DNA of 64,000 nt from Diphasiastrum complanatum. Its lineage: Eukaryota > Streptophyta > Lycopodiopsida > Lycopodiales > Lycopodiaceae. This document shows, piece by piece, positions 13,501 through 25,500 of the stretch. The stretch is taken from the NCBI GenBank assembly GCA_029204225.1, contig CM055111.1, positions 15,281,443 through 15,345,442 on the forward strand, read 5' to 3'. Numbering within the stretch: the first letter of the stretch is position 1; every line of letters starts with the position of its first letter. The translations under genes and the position numbers were made by a program. The notes under the pieces are model-generated. The model made no database searches, had not been told where the DNA came from, and was given only the letters and a program-made list of their open reading frames with translations.

Positions 13501-16500
13501 GTATATGATACAAATTCAATAACTAGGCCCAGTAATTATAGAATGGTGCAAAAGATTAGTTGGATCACACGCTAAAAGAAGTCATGAAGAATCAAGTTCC
13601 TGTTTAATTTAAGTGTCCCTGACATGTGCTTCTGCAAGTGACCTATCTGTTACGACCGTCAGGTTGACGGTTGGTGAGTCCAAGGATTGATTTTTGAGTT
13701 ACAATGCAAACCTATTGATTATGTTTGTTGCAACACCCCATTTTAAGAGGAAAAGAGGCAAGTCTCTGATGAGTTTTATATAGGTTCTGGGAATCATATA
13801 GCAGTGCAACAACTTAGTGGTGGACAACATTCAATTGTGTTCTGTTCTTGGTTTCAGCCGTTTATGATTCAGTTATTTAGCTCCCTTTTCAGCCTTGGAC
13901 AGTATGATAATCAACAACTTGACAGCTACTTTGAGTCTTTCGACCAAGTAATGCTTTTGCTTGTTTCATTGTGATGTGCAGGTAGGTGGCCATTCGGACA
14001 GTTTGTTTCGCAGGGTAATCCATTCAAATGTTCCACTTGCAGATGTTGATAAGGTAAGAGAAATAAGCTTGTAAAGTTCTCTCAACCTTTTGTATCGCAT
14101 TATTTCCAATTTGTGGTTTGAACTTTGAACTTTGAATATAGCTGCTTTGCAAGGATGAATACAGAACTATATGCTTTTGCAATTTTCCAAGAATTATGAG
14201 CTGTGCTTGTTGGATTTGAGTGATACACAACAGTTAATCAAATCTGATCACTATTGTGAGATCAGCTCCTAAATCATAGGTCATCATGAATCCATCCATG
14301 TTTCAATTGAAGTGTTGTGGTTAAGGCTTCCAAGATGACAAGAAGAGTTTTATGTTATGGTCAATGGAAGTAAGCAGTCGTGCTTGAAGAAATCTTACCA
14401 AAAGGATCTACAAATTCTGTGCTGAGCATATTTTGATAACACCACAGAAATACTTTGCTGTCTACTTCTGAATAATCTAAATTTTGAGGGATGATTACTT
14501 GGAGCTATCTTTTCTGAATGGATTACATACAGCACTTATTGCTACCTTACAAGTGGTTGATAAATTCATGCTAAGAATTTACGGGTTTCGAATGTGTTCG
14601 TTCTGTCCAGAAAAGGGGGTTTTTTGCTAGCATTGTGACACGTAAGATGAAAATTCATTTCTCTCGATCATTTTTTTGTGTCTTTTGACAAAAGAAAAGC
14701 TCAAGGTAGAATTCTACAAAATATTTTGAACATCAAACCATTTTTTTGAAATGCTCCATACTTACAATGCTCAGGTGAAGACAAAAGAGCTAGACAAAAT
14801 TTAAGAAGATTTACTCCTATGGAGATAAAAACACTTTTTAGTCAAAGTTCCCCCATTAGGAGTAAAGCCATGGAGTTATAATCAATTGCTGCATACACAT
14901 GGGGGCCAAGCATTCCAGTCAACTTTCCTTGAAAGGATCAATTATACATAGCTCGGTACTCTCTTTTAACAATAATTTTAGGAGGTTTTATTGGACAACA
15001 ATGTTGCTAGTAGCTTTTTAGTTGTGAACATTGTAACTCGCATCCTTTTCCAAAACTTAAAAACTTAAAAGGTGTTTTTTCTGGAATGTGTCTCATGTGA
15101 ATTATCATTTGCTCAGGTAACACTGCATGAGTGCCTTGTACCCATAGAACCCATGGTTCCCAGAACCGTGGGTCCTGGGTACCATGGAAGGAACCGTACC
15201 ATGGTTCCTTGAACCGTGGTACGGTTCCTCTATCTAATTAAATAAATAAATAATCAATTAATAAACTAATTACCAAATTCACAGATTTCACAGATGTACA
15301 GATGATACAGATGATTTGACAGATGTGAAATCATCTGAAATCATCCTGATTTGACAGATTTGACAGATTTCACATGATGTACAGATGATTTCACAGATGA
15401 TACAGATGATTTGAGTCATTTGACAGATGATACAGATGATTTCACAGATGATACAGATGATTGACAGATTTCACAGATTTTTTTGGCCCTTTTTTTTCAT
15501 ATTTTTGGGGGGGAAACTAAAAAAAATTAATTAATTAATTAATTAATTAATCAGTACGGTTCACCACGGTTCTGGGCAAATTTTTTTAAGAACCATACGG
15601 TTCTCAGAACTGTGGTGAATCAATAACGGTTCATTAGTTCTATGCTTGTACCATTGCCCATGTTTTTGTAGGATGTTTTATGATCATATTTAAACTGATG
15701 ATTCACTGGATCATGTGTGCTTAGCTAAAAAATGGCCTGGCTGCAAGTAATTCAATTTTAGATTTGCACGTTCTTTGAATTTGGGGTAGACACTCACAAC
15801 AACATGACAAGCTTTGGTACCATGTAGGAAATTACACAAGGCATTGATAGTATGCAGGACATGGAAGGAAAAAAAGGGAGACTCAGTAGTTCATCACAAG
15901 ATCCATACAATTTACAAGAAGGTAAATTTTATTGCATAGAAATTTCATTTATGGACCTAAGAACATTACAACACTATCTCGTCATAACTTTTATAGTCTT
16001 TATCACCTTAGGTGGCGGGCTAAATCCCTATTTGAGCTTTCCTTGGGTGGTGCAAGCAAGTAGGAGTCAGCACCACTTTAATTATGAGGTTATATATAAA
16101 AAGAATACTCAAGATTAAGGTGGGGCCCGTAGACATAACTGAAGGGGCTTATGCTATTATGTAGTATAATTGCACTATGCTTCGGATTGTGAACAAAACA
16201 GTCGTTCCAAAAATGTTCTGAATTTTAAAAAAGTTTTGGATTGGACGTTTTTGAAAAGGACCTATATTCCTTTTTCATGTTTTGATGGAGTGGCTTGAGA
16301 AAAAGTTTAAAGTGGTCGCCGATAGCTCAGGCGGATCTCCAACTGAAATCTCTAAAAATGTGTTAACTCCCCCACAAGAAGCTCAGGACTCCAAATAAAA
16401 AATAACAAATGAAAAGCCTTAGTGGCTATCTATACTAAGCTAGTGCTACCTCCCTTCGATTATCTTGGAAGGAAATATGAAAATTCAAAATTTAGGGCTC

Positions 16501-19500
16501 AAATTAGGAACCATGTAAAATAGTGTTATGGTGCTTATCAAATCTAATAAAGTTACGAACTACAAGATACACGCCTACTGGGCTACTCTGCATATATTCC
16601 GCAGGCCTCTTTACATTTACTGTTGGTTATGTATATTTCTGGTTACGCATTTTATATTAGTCATGTACAGGCCCCAAATCCTTTTTATATGCTTATGACC
16701 CGCACTGGGTCCTTTTTTATGACATTGACTGGCCTTGGGCCCTTATTATATGGTTATATGTGGAGTGGGGGCCTGTAGGAGGGCGCACTATTTTCCCTCC
16801 ACATTTTGCCTCCCTTTACTTTTGAATTCCTATTTTAGGGTTCATTGGTAGGGTATTTATAGGGGCATTTGTACACTCATTTTTCAGATTATTGATTGCT
16901 ATTGCTTGGGCTCTTCGTGGGAGAACCTATTGTCTTGTCTATTGCTTGTAGGGCTTTAGTCTATTGCTGTCTTTTATGATTCATTGATTCAACACCTGAG
17001 ATTTCGATCATAACTTGGTATCAGAGCACTTTCCTGATTGCTGAATTTCAGATCTGATTTTTTGATTGGGTGCCCATTTTCCTTGCTGATTTTTCTCTCT
17101 TTGCTGAGGGCTTTCGTCTCTTTGCTTCAGCACCATTCAGCACAGTTTGGAGGAGGACCAACTCCCATCAGAGCATTTTCCTTGGCAGAGCTTTAGCAGA
17201 TAATTAGCGGAAGTACTTCCGCTAAATTTGGCGGCCGGAATTTTTTTTTTTTTTTTTTGGGCAGATTATTTCTGGCGCCAAAGTTCCAAATCCTTTTCCC
17301 TCTTTTTTTTTGAATCCTCCATTTGATTCAGGGAGAGGATTCCCAGCCATCTTTTCAGCATTGATTGGAGGCTATCTAGCGCCCTACTTCATCACATTTT
17401 TCAGCCATTGTTCCAGCAGAGTTTCAGCCATATTTCAGTTTTGATTGGAGGCTGTCCATCGCCCTATTTCATCACGTTTTCCACAGATTTCCAGCCATAT
17501 TTTTAGCATTGATTGGAGGCTGTCCAACGCCCACTTTCATTCTCCTTGTGGTCACATTTTCCAGCCAGCTCTTTGCACACGCTTGGAGCTCTATCGAGAG
17601 GTATCTTTGTTGGTTTTTAACTTGCTTTCCACACCTTTTCTTGACATTTGTCATTTCCTTTCTTGCTCTTAGTGTCGTTTGTGTACCTAAAGCGTATTTG
17701 GGGTGACGACAAAAGTCCGCTCCCTCCGATATTAAGCTTTTCTTACACTCTCTTCACTTCCTGCATTCTTTGACCATGGATACTTTCCCTACATCTTCTG
17801 AGCCTCGCATACCGTCTTCCACTTACCTTGACGAAGTACGGCATGAATTCTGAGATCATCTTAGGGAAGCCATGAGTGATGTACGCACTGATTTACGCCA
17901 GGAGTTACGAGAGACGTTCACTGCTCTTTCTGCCAAGATTGCTACACTATCATTACAGTCCAATGTTTCTCCACTATCTCCACCTGTTCCCCCACAATGT
18001 ACATTTCCACCACCCGAGACTCCTTCATCTTCTAGTCCTTTGCCACGAGACTTTAAGGATAAGGTTCAGCTTACTGTGTATTCTGGGTCATCCGATGGGA
18101 ATGAACTCGAGAATTGGTATTCTAAGCTTGAGACCTACTTCCTTATGTTTCCTAAGACTGACATTCAGCGGATACATTTGGCTGCTTTACATTTGGAGGG
18201 CCGTGCTGCTACTTGGTGGCGCATGTTTCGCCAGACGGCTTCACACCTTGGCCTTGCTAGTTGGACAGAGTTTATGACAGCACTCCGCCTAGCGATGATT
18301 GATCCTCAGTGGCTTATTCGACAGCGCGACATCTTTCGCAGTTTATCTCACACTAGTGACTTGGCTGCTTATACGACATGGTTTACAGAGCTTTCCTATC
18401 TATTTCCAGATATTTCTACATTGGAGCTCATCTCTCGCTACATTGTTGGTCTGCGAGGCGCACTCAGGTATGATGTTTCTTCTTTTTTTCCACTCACTCT
18501 TTGTCACGCCATCTCCCTTGCTACCGCACTGCAGCACAAGTACTCTCCCATCTCTTCCTCTGTTTCTCGTCCTTCGCGTCCTTTCACACGTCCTATTTTT
18601 TCCTCTCCATCCTCTGCTAGTCCCACATCTGTCAGTTCACCTTCGTCCACTCTTCCTTCTGCACCACGTCCTCCTTTTTCTCCTCGTCCTGTTTTTGTTC
18701 GTCGCTACTCACAGCCTGAGATGTCTGAGATCCGTGAAAAGCGCTTATGTTTCAACTTTAAGAGTCCTGATCATATCGCCCGTGATTGCCGACAGCCTGC
18801 CACTGCTACTGCCGTCTAATTCCATAATGCTGACACACCTGATGATAGTCCTAATTCTGCCATATGCATTCATATTCTTGATGATGACCCACCTGTTGAT
18901 CAGTTTGCCACACCCACTGAGCCTGTTCCTGATTCCCCTGATCTAGCTGTATGCCATGCTCAGCTTGCTTATGCTACTTGGGCCGGTAAGCCGGGTCCAC
19001 GCCATATCCGTCTTCGCGTACGTATCACTGGTCGTGAGTTTATTGCCCTTGTTGATACGAGTAGCACTCACTCCTTTCTCAGCAGTCATATTACTACACG
19101 CATTCGTGCTATGCCAGTTACTACGCCTCATCCCCTGCATGTTGAGGTTGCCAGCGCACACTCTTTTCCTAGCACGCAGATGTATCAGCAACGTTCATAT
19201 CGGATTGGAGACTTCCTTGGTCAGGCAGATTTTCATGTTATTCCACTTACACGGTACGATCTTATCCTCGGTGCTGATTGGTTTGCATCCCTGGGTGCGG
19301 TTACAGTAGACCTCCAGCAGCAGACATTGACATTCTCTCATGATGGTACTCAGCATATATTTTCCGGTATTGATTCTCGGCAGGACTATCAGCTTATTTC
19401 CGGGAAGCAGTTCATACGGAGCCTTCTGAAGGCCCACTGTGCGGCTATTCTTTCTGTTTAGCCAGTTCAGCCTATTGCGGATGCACCACCTTTGCCACAA

Positions 19501-22500
19501 GTATTTTCTGAACTGTTGCGTGAATTTGAGCATGTATTTAGAGAGCCGACTCAGTTACCACCTTTACGAGATGTCAACCACCATATAGACCTTGTTTCCT
19601 CTGCATCACCTCCTTCTCGTCCTCCTTTTCGTATGTCTATTGTTGAGCGCGAGGAAGTCCAGCGTCAGGTGTCTGATTTATTACGTCAAGGCCTTATTGT
19701 TCCTAGCCACAGTCCTTTTGGTGCTCCTGTTTTACTTGTTGATAAGAAGGATGGTACTAAACGTCTATGTATTGATTATCGTGCTTTAAATAAACTTACT
19801 ATCCGTAATCAGTACCCTATCCCTCATATGGATGACCTGTTTGACCAGTTAGGCCAAGCCAAGATCTTTTCTAAACTTGACCTCCGTTCCGGTTATCACC
19901 AAATTCGTATGCATCCTCCTGATGAGCACAAGACAGCTTTCCGTACCCACTTTGGTCTGTATGAGTTTCGTGTCCTTCCTTTTGGTGTTACCAATGGCCC
20001 GCCCACTTTTCAGAAAGTCATGAATAACATCTTTCGTCCTCTGCTTGGAAAGTGTGTCATTGTTTATTTTGACGATATCCTCATTTATAGCACCACTCTC
20101 TCTCTTCATATTCAGCACGTTCGCTCTGTTTTTGTTTTGTTAGTTACTCATCATCTGTATGCTAAACGTTCGAAATGTTCTTTTGCTGTTGTACAAATCG
20201 AGTTTTTGGGCTTCTTTGTTACTAATGGTACTGTTCGTCTTGACCCTCGTAAGGTCCGTTCTATTCTTTCATGGCCTGTGCCTGCTGATGTTCATGATGT
20301 TCGTATGTTTCTTGGTCTTGCTATCCATCTTCGTAAACCAGTTGCTCATTTTGCCACTCTTGCATCTCCTTTGCATGGTCTGTTGAAAAAGGAAAGTTTG
20401 TTTGCTTGGACTCCCGCATGTCAGTCAGCTTTTGATACTTTGAAGGTTAAGCTTACCACTGCCCCTGTTTTATGTCTTCCAGATTTTTCCCAGCGTTTTG
20501 CTGTTGAGACTGATGCTAGTTCCACAGGATTAGGTGCTTTGTTACGTCAGCGTCAGTGTGTTATTGCATATGAATCCCGTCATCTTCGTTCGTATGAGCA
20601 GCGCTATTCCACTCATGAAAAAGAGTTGCTTGCTATCATTTTTGCTTTAAAGAAGTGGCGTCATTATCTGTATCATGTTCCGTTTGATGTTTTTACTGAT
20701 CACCAGTCACTTCGTTATTTGTATACACAAAAGGATCTTAGTGATCGTCAGTACCGTTGGCTTCAGTTTTTACAGTCCTTTCATTTTGATATTCATTATA
20801 AGCCTGGTAAAAAAAAAAAAAGTAACGCTGCTGCTGATGCTTTGTCTCGTTTACCTGCTCTTACTTACAGTCTTGTTACGTCTCCCCACTCTTGGTATGA
20901 TGATCTTCCTCAGGCTTATGCCACATGTCCAGACTTTCGTGATATTATGTCATCTGCCTCTCGTCCTTCCTCTCACCCTCACCAGGTTTATTCCATTGTT
21001 AATCATTGTTTGTTTCACTATGGTTCGTTATGTATTCCCAGCACTCTCGACATACGTCCGCAGCTCCTTCTTGATGCCCATTTCTCTCCTGTTGGTGGCC
21101 ATTTTGGTTTTCAGAAGTCCTTGTTCCGTTTGAAAGAACATTTTTATTGGCCTCCATGAAGCGTGAACTTTCCCACCTTATTCATACTTGTGATTTTTGC
21201 CTTCGTAACAAGTATTCCCGTGAAAAACCTGGCGGTCTCCTTCAAAGTTGGCCTATTCCTTCCCGCCAGTGGACTGATATATCTATGGACTTCATTTTAG
21301 GTCTTCCCTGTACTCAGCGTGGTCATGACTCTTGTTTGGTGGTAGTTGATAGGTTTTCTAAACAAGCTCACTTCATACCAGTCAGACGTACTATTACAGC
21401 TGAGCAGTGTGGTCGTATATTTATTTCTGAGATTTTCTGCTTACATGGTCTCCCACGATCTATACTTACTGATCGGGATACCAAGTTTACATCAGGTTTT
21501 TGGACAGAGCTTATGCGTATCTTGGATGTTAGGATACTTATGGGCACTGCTTATCATTCTTCTGCGGATGGTCAGTCTGAGGTTATTAACCGGGTATTGG
21601 AGGATTATTTACGACATTATGTTTCTCCTTTTGGTCGTGATTGGAATCAGCATTTATGTTTGGCTGAGTATAGTTATAACAGTTCTGTTAGTTCCAGCAC
21701 AGGTGTTTCTCCTTTCCTGCTTGCTCATGGATACTCACCAGTTCTACCCGATATACCTGCTCCTCCAGGTGATGCACTTGTTACTATTTCATCTTATCTT
21801 TCGAGTGCTTGGGAGATTATTACTAGAGCTGCTACTCATTTACAGCATATTCAGCAGTGGTACAGGACATTGTTGATCGTCATCGACGCCATGTTGAGTT
21901 TGTAGAGGGAGATACTGTTTTTCTCCGGTTACGCTTTGCTCGTCATCGTTTTGTACAGGGTCTTGCTTCTACTGAGAAGCTTGCGCCGCGCTATTATGGG
22001 CCTTTTCAGATTCTTGAGCGCCTCAGTCCAGTTACATATCGTCTTGAGTTACCTGCTGCTACTCGGGCTTGTGATATCTTTCAGTTTATTACGTGTTGCT
22101 ATTGAGGATGATTCTCCTCGAGATTCCTCATTTCCTACAGATCCAGAGCTTTTTCCATTCCTGCTAGCTGCTATTTTACAAGTGCGCTTATTGCATAGTC
22201 GTCGCCATCGGCAGGTTCAGTTTTTGGTCCAGTGGGATGGTCGTCCTATTGAGGAGGCTACTTGGGAGCCCATTGATGTTTTTTATCATACCCCTATCCT
22301 GGCTGATCAGGCTCGATCACTTGCAGCTACCATTGCTTCTCGGGATGCTCCGGCTTCTCTTGATGTTCCTTTCTCAGATGGGATATCTTGATGCAATATC
22401 TTTCTCTGGCACTGGTTCTTATCTTATTTTGTCTACATTGGGGGCAATGTTCTTTATAGCCAGGGAGAGTTATGGACTACAGGATACAGGCCTACTGGGC

Positions 22501-25500
22501 TACTCTGCATATATTCCGTAGGCCTCTTTACATTTACTGTTGGTTATGTATATTTCTGGTTACACATTTTATATTAGTCATGTACAGGCCCCAAAGCCTT
22601 TTTATATGCTTATGACCCGCACTGGGTCCTTTTTATGACATTGACTGGCCTTGGGCCCTTATTATATGGTTATATGTGGAGTGGGGGCCCGTAGGAGGGC
22701 GCACTATTTTCCCTCCACATTTTGCCTCCCTTTACTTTTGAATTCCTATTTTAGGGTTCATTGGTAGGGTATTTATAGGGGCATTTGTACACTCATTTTT
22801 TAGATTATTGATTGGTATTGCTTGGGCTCTTCGTGGGAGAACCTATTGTCTTGTCTATTGCTTGTAGGGCTTTAGTCTATTGTTGTCTTGTATGCTTCAT
22901 TGATTCAACACCTGAGATTTTGATCATAACTAATAAAAAATTCATGTCCACTAATTATGGTTAAAATGGACTATGTGTGTCCATAATGACAACACACTCA
23001 TGACTCATTGATTTAAATTTTGAAACCTTGAACATCACATTGTAAATCTATAAAACTCTACATTCTAGACTCTACAAGCTACTTGTGGTCGCAGAGATAG
23101 AGGGATTTACAATTGTTGTCATTCAATTTTGTTAGTTGTAGAATGCCCTTTTTGTCTTATGCTTCATTTAATACCAATATCTGTGATTGTGTTCACAACA
23201 TGGTATCGAGGACTTTCTTGACCGAGAAGGCGTTGAATTCTTTTGTCTACCCATTTCTCTCTCTAATTGTTTTCTCTTTAGAGATTTTCTCTCTCTAGAA
23301 ATTTTCTCTTTCGCCGTTCTATCTCTAGTTGTTCTCTCTCTAGAACATTTTTTTCATAGCTTTTTCATTTGTAAATAAAACTGAATTTTACTATAGTTGC
23401 CTTGGTGGTAGTAAGTCAATGTCCATGATGATGTGATTATTTTTGCTGGCCGTTTTCTGGAAACTCTAATTCTTAATTTTTGGGAGCTCATTTTTTTCAT
23501 CCTTTTTTGTGACAAAAATTGCATTATGCAAAATAAATATGTTAGTTCATGAGTTGACATCGATTTTAAGTGCCGCGAATACACCATCTCAAGCTTGGGA
23601 AATGCTTCAAGGCATGTTCAAAGTCACTTCCTCAACTAGACTATGATTATGGAAGCAAAAGCTCCATACAACAGAGTTCATTGAAGATGTCGACATCGTG
23701 AGCATACCACTTAATGGTCTATGATTTGCTATGAGAATCTAGTGACTACAACATAGATGCGTCCCGTTCCAGAACGCTGCGTTCCCGGAGCGTTTCGGAA
23801 ATCAGCAGCGTTCCGGATCGGAACGCTGAATTTTTTTTTTTTTTGTTGAAATTTTTATGGAACAATGTGGGGGAGTTGGAAAATACAACATGTAGGCCTG
23901 TAAAAAAAAATTGAAATAGTATACATCACTATTGAAATTTGATGCAAACAAAACTTATGTGACAAGAGCTACTCAGTAAGGCATTCTTCGAAGTTCGGAT
24001 ATGTAACATTAACTAGCAAAGCATGTACAGGCTAATACAACACAATAGTTGAAGGCTCAAGCACATGTAAATCCCTGCAGGTTTTATAGTTGATTAAAAA
24101 TGTTGATCTATTGGCCAAGGCTGGATGCTAGCAATACATATGTATGTACAGTTTTCTTCTTTGACTAACTATGAAATGCTGCCCTAAACCCTAAACCTTA
24201 CTTCGTTTTCCATTTTTGCCTTAACATGCCTATTCAGCTTTGGGTTCTATAGAATATGTTAGGGCCTTTGTGAATCACAATTACTCTGCAGTTGAGATGG
24301 TTAAGTGCTGTTGGCGATCATGCCAATAATAGAAAGCTGGAAGACGTATGTGAAATGGGGCATAGTGGCAAAAAAAAAAAAATTCAAGTATTTTTTGGAA
24401 CTGCGTTCCGAGGTTCCAGAATGCTGCGTTCCGGAACCTAGGGTCCCGGAACGCTGTTTTGACGCAACTTAGGACTACAACAATGATAAGAGGAATGACA
24501 CCCTCTTTTGATGCAGTTTTTGGAATTTTATTGCAAGATGAGTTAGGAAGAGATGCTCATAATTCCTGTGGTGAAGTGCTGGATCATGCATTGGATGTAT
24601 AGACATTCTCATCATGAGCAATAAGTAGGCAAACTACTAATCAACGACGAAGAGACACATTCAATGGACAACAAAGCAAAGAAAATCATTTCCATTGTGG
24701 GAAATGAGATCATAACGCAATGGAGTGTAGATGTGTAGATCTTAGAATGACTACAATGGTAATTAAAGTAGAGGACCATGTTGTTGTTGGGAATTGTCAT
24801 AAACGTCATGTGGAGAGTGAATGTCTAATCAAACTGTATACTCAAAGTGAGAGTGGAAAATCTAATTGATTACTGAACCAGTTGCAAGATGAGGAAGAAG
24901 ACTACTGAACAAATTTTGTGGAGGAAGGGCAACAAAAACCTTAACATCTACCTATTGTGTTTTACTTAAATGAAATGCACATCCAAAATGAAGATAAGGA
25001 CCATGCGGTGAGCAAAGAGTAAACCAAAATATAAAGACTTTTTCTGGATGATGATGACTTGTATTTTCTTGAAGACAATAGGAAGAAATCAAACATGGTC
25101 ACTATCTTCTTGAATTCTTGAATGAATCACCTAGAAGAGATGTGCCTCAATCCAAAAGTAAAGAATAAAAAACATTTGAAAGTGACATGTGATAAGAAAC
25201 TATTTTTCATGAGTATAAGTGTGCAAAGCAATTTTGATACACTGCTTTCTTATGATGCACATCAAGTCAAGAATAATCTTGGAGAGCATGTAAAATAAGA
25301 TGAATCAATTCAGCTATCTCGTGTCATAGATGAACCTATTCCTAAGGAGAAGTGTTTTGTAGTAGTAGAATCATTTTAGCAGCAATCATTACAACAATCT
25401 ACTTTGTTCATTTTTGGAATGATGAACCCAAAGCAAGAACAATTTGATGATGCAATGACAAAGTGCAAAGCTGCAATGCTGATTGAAATAGAAGATGTTT

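Larger units (their letters stand above)
16551..22931 (+). mobile_element. Full-length Ty3/gypsy chromovirus, 6.4 kb, AG...CT LTRs, TSD AATAA
   Basis: Two LTRs (16551-17015, 465 bp; 22468-22931, 464 bp), about 95% identical by eye, flanked by the 5-bp duplication AATAA (16546-16550, 22932-22936). The LTRs start AGTTA and end TAACT, a 7-bp inverted repeat AGTTATG/CATAACT in the 3' copy, instead of the usual TG...CA. Primer site TGGTATCAGAGC follows the 5' LTR directly. Internal order is gag, protease, RT, RNase H, integrase, chromodomain, originally one continuous frame. It is now broken by stops at 17851, 18817 and 19459 and by frameshifts near 21155, 21860 and 22085. Inserted in intron 6 in the same direction as the host gene. 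Confidence 0.93.

Noticed and set aside
15286-15478. CRISPR-like array
   Set aside because: Short degenerate tandem units without spacers, inside a plant MITE.
15852-16118. 88-codon open frame in intron 6
   Set aside because: No domain, no splice or promoter context, chance frame.
18299-18946. 215-codon plus-strand frame inside gypsy gag
   Set aside because: Leu/Phe-rich out-of-frame shadow of gag; no domain.
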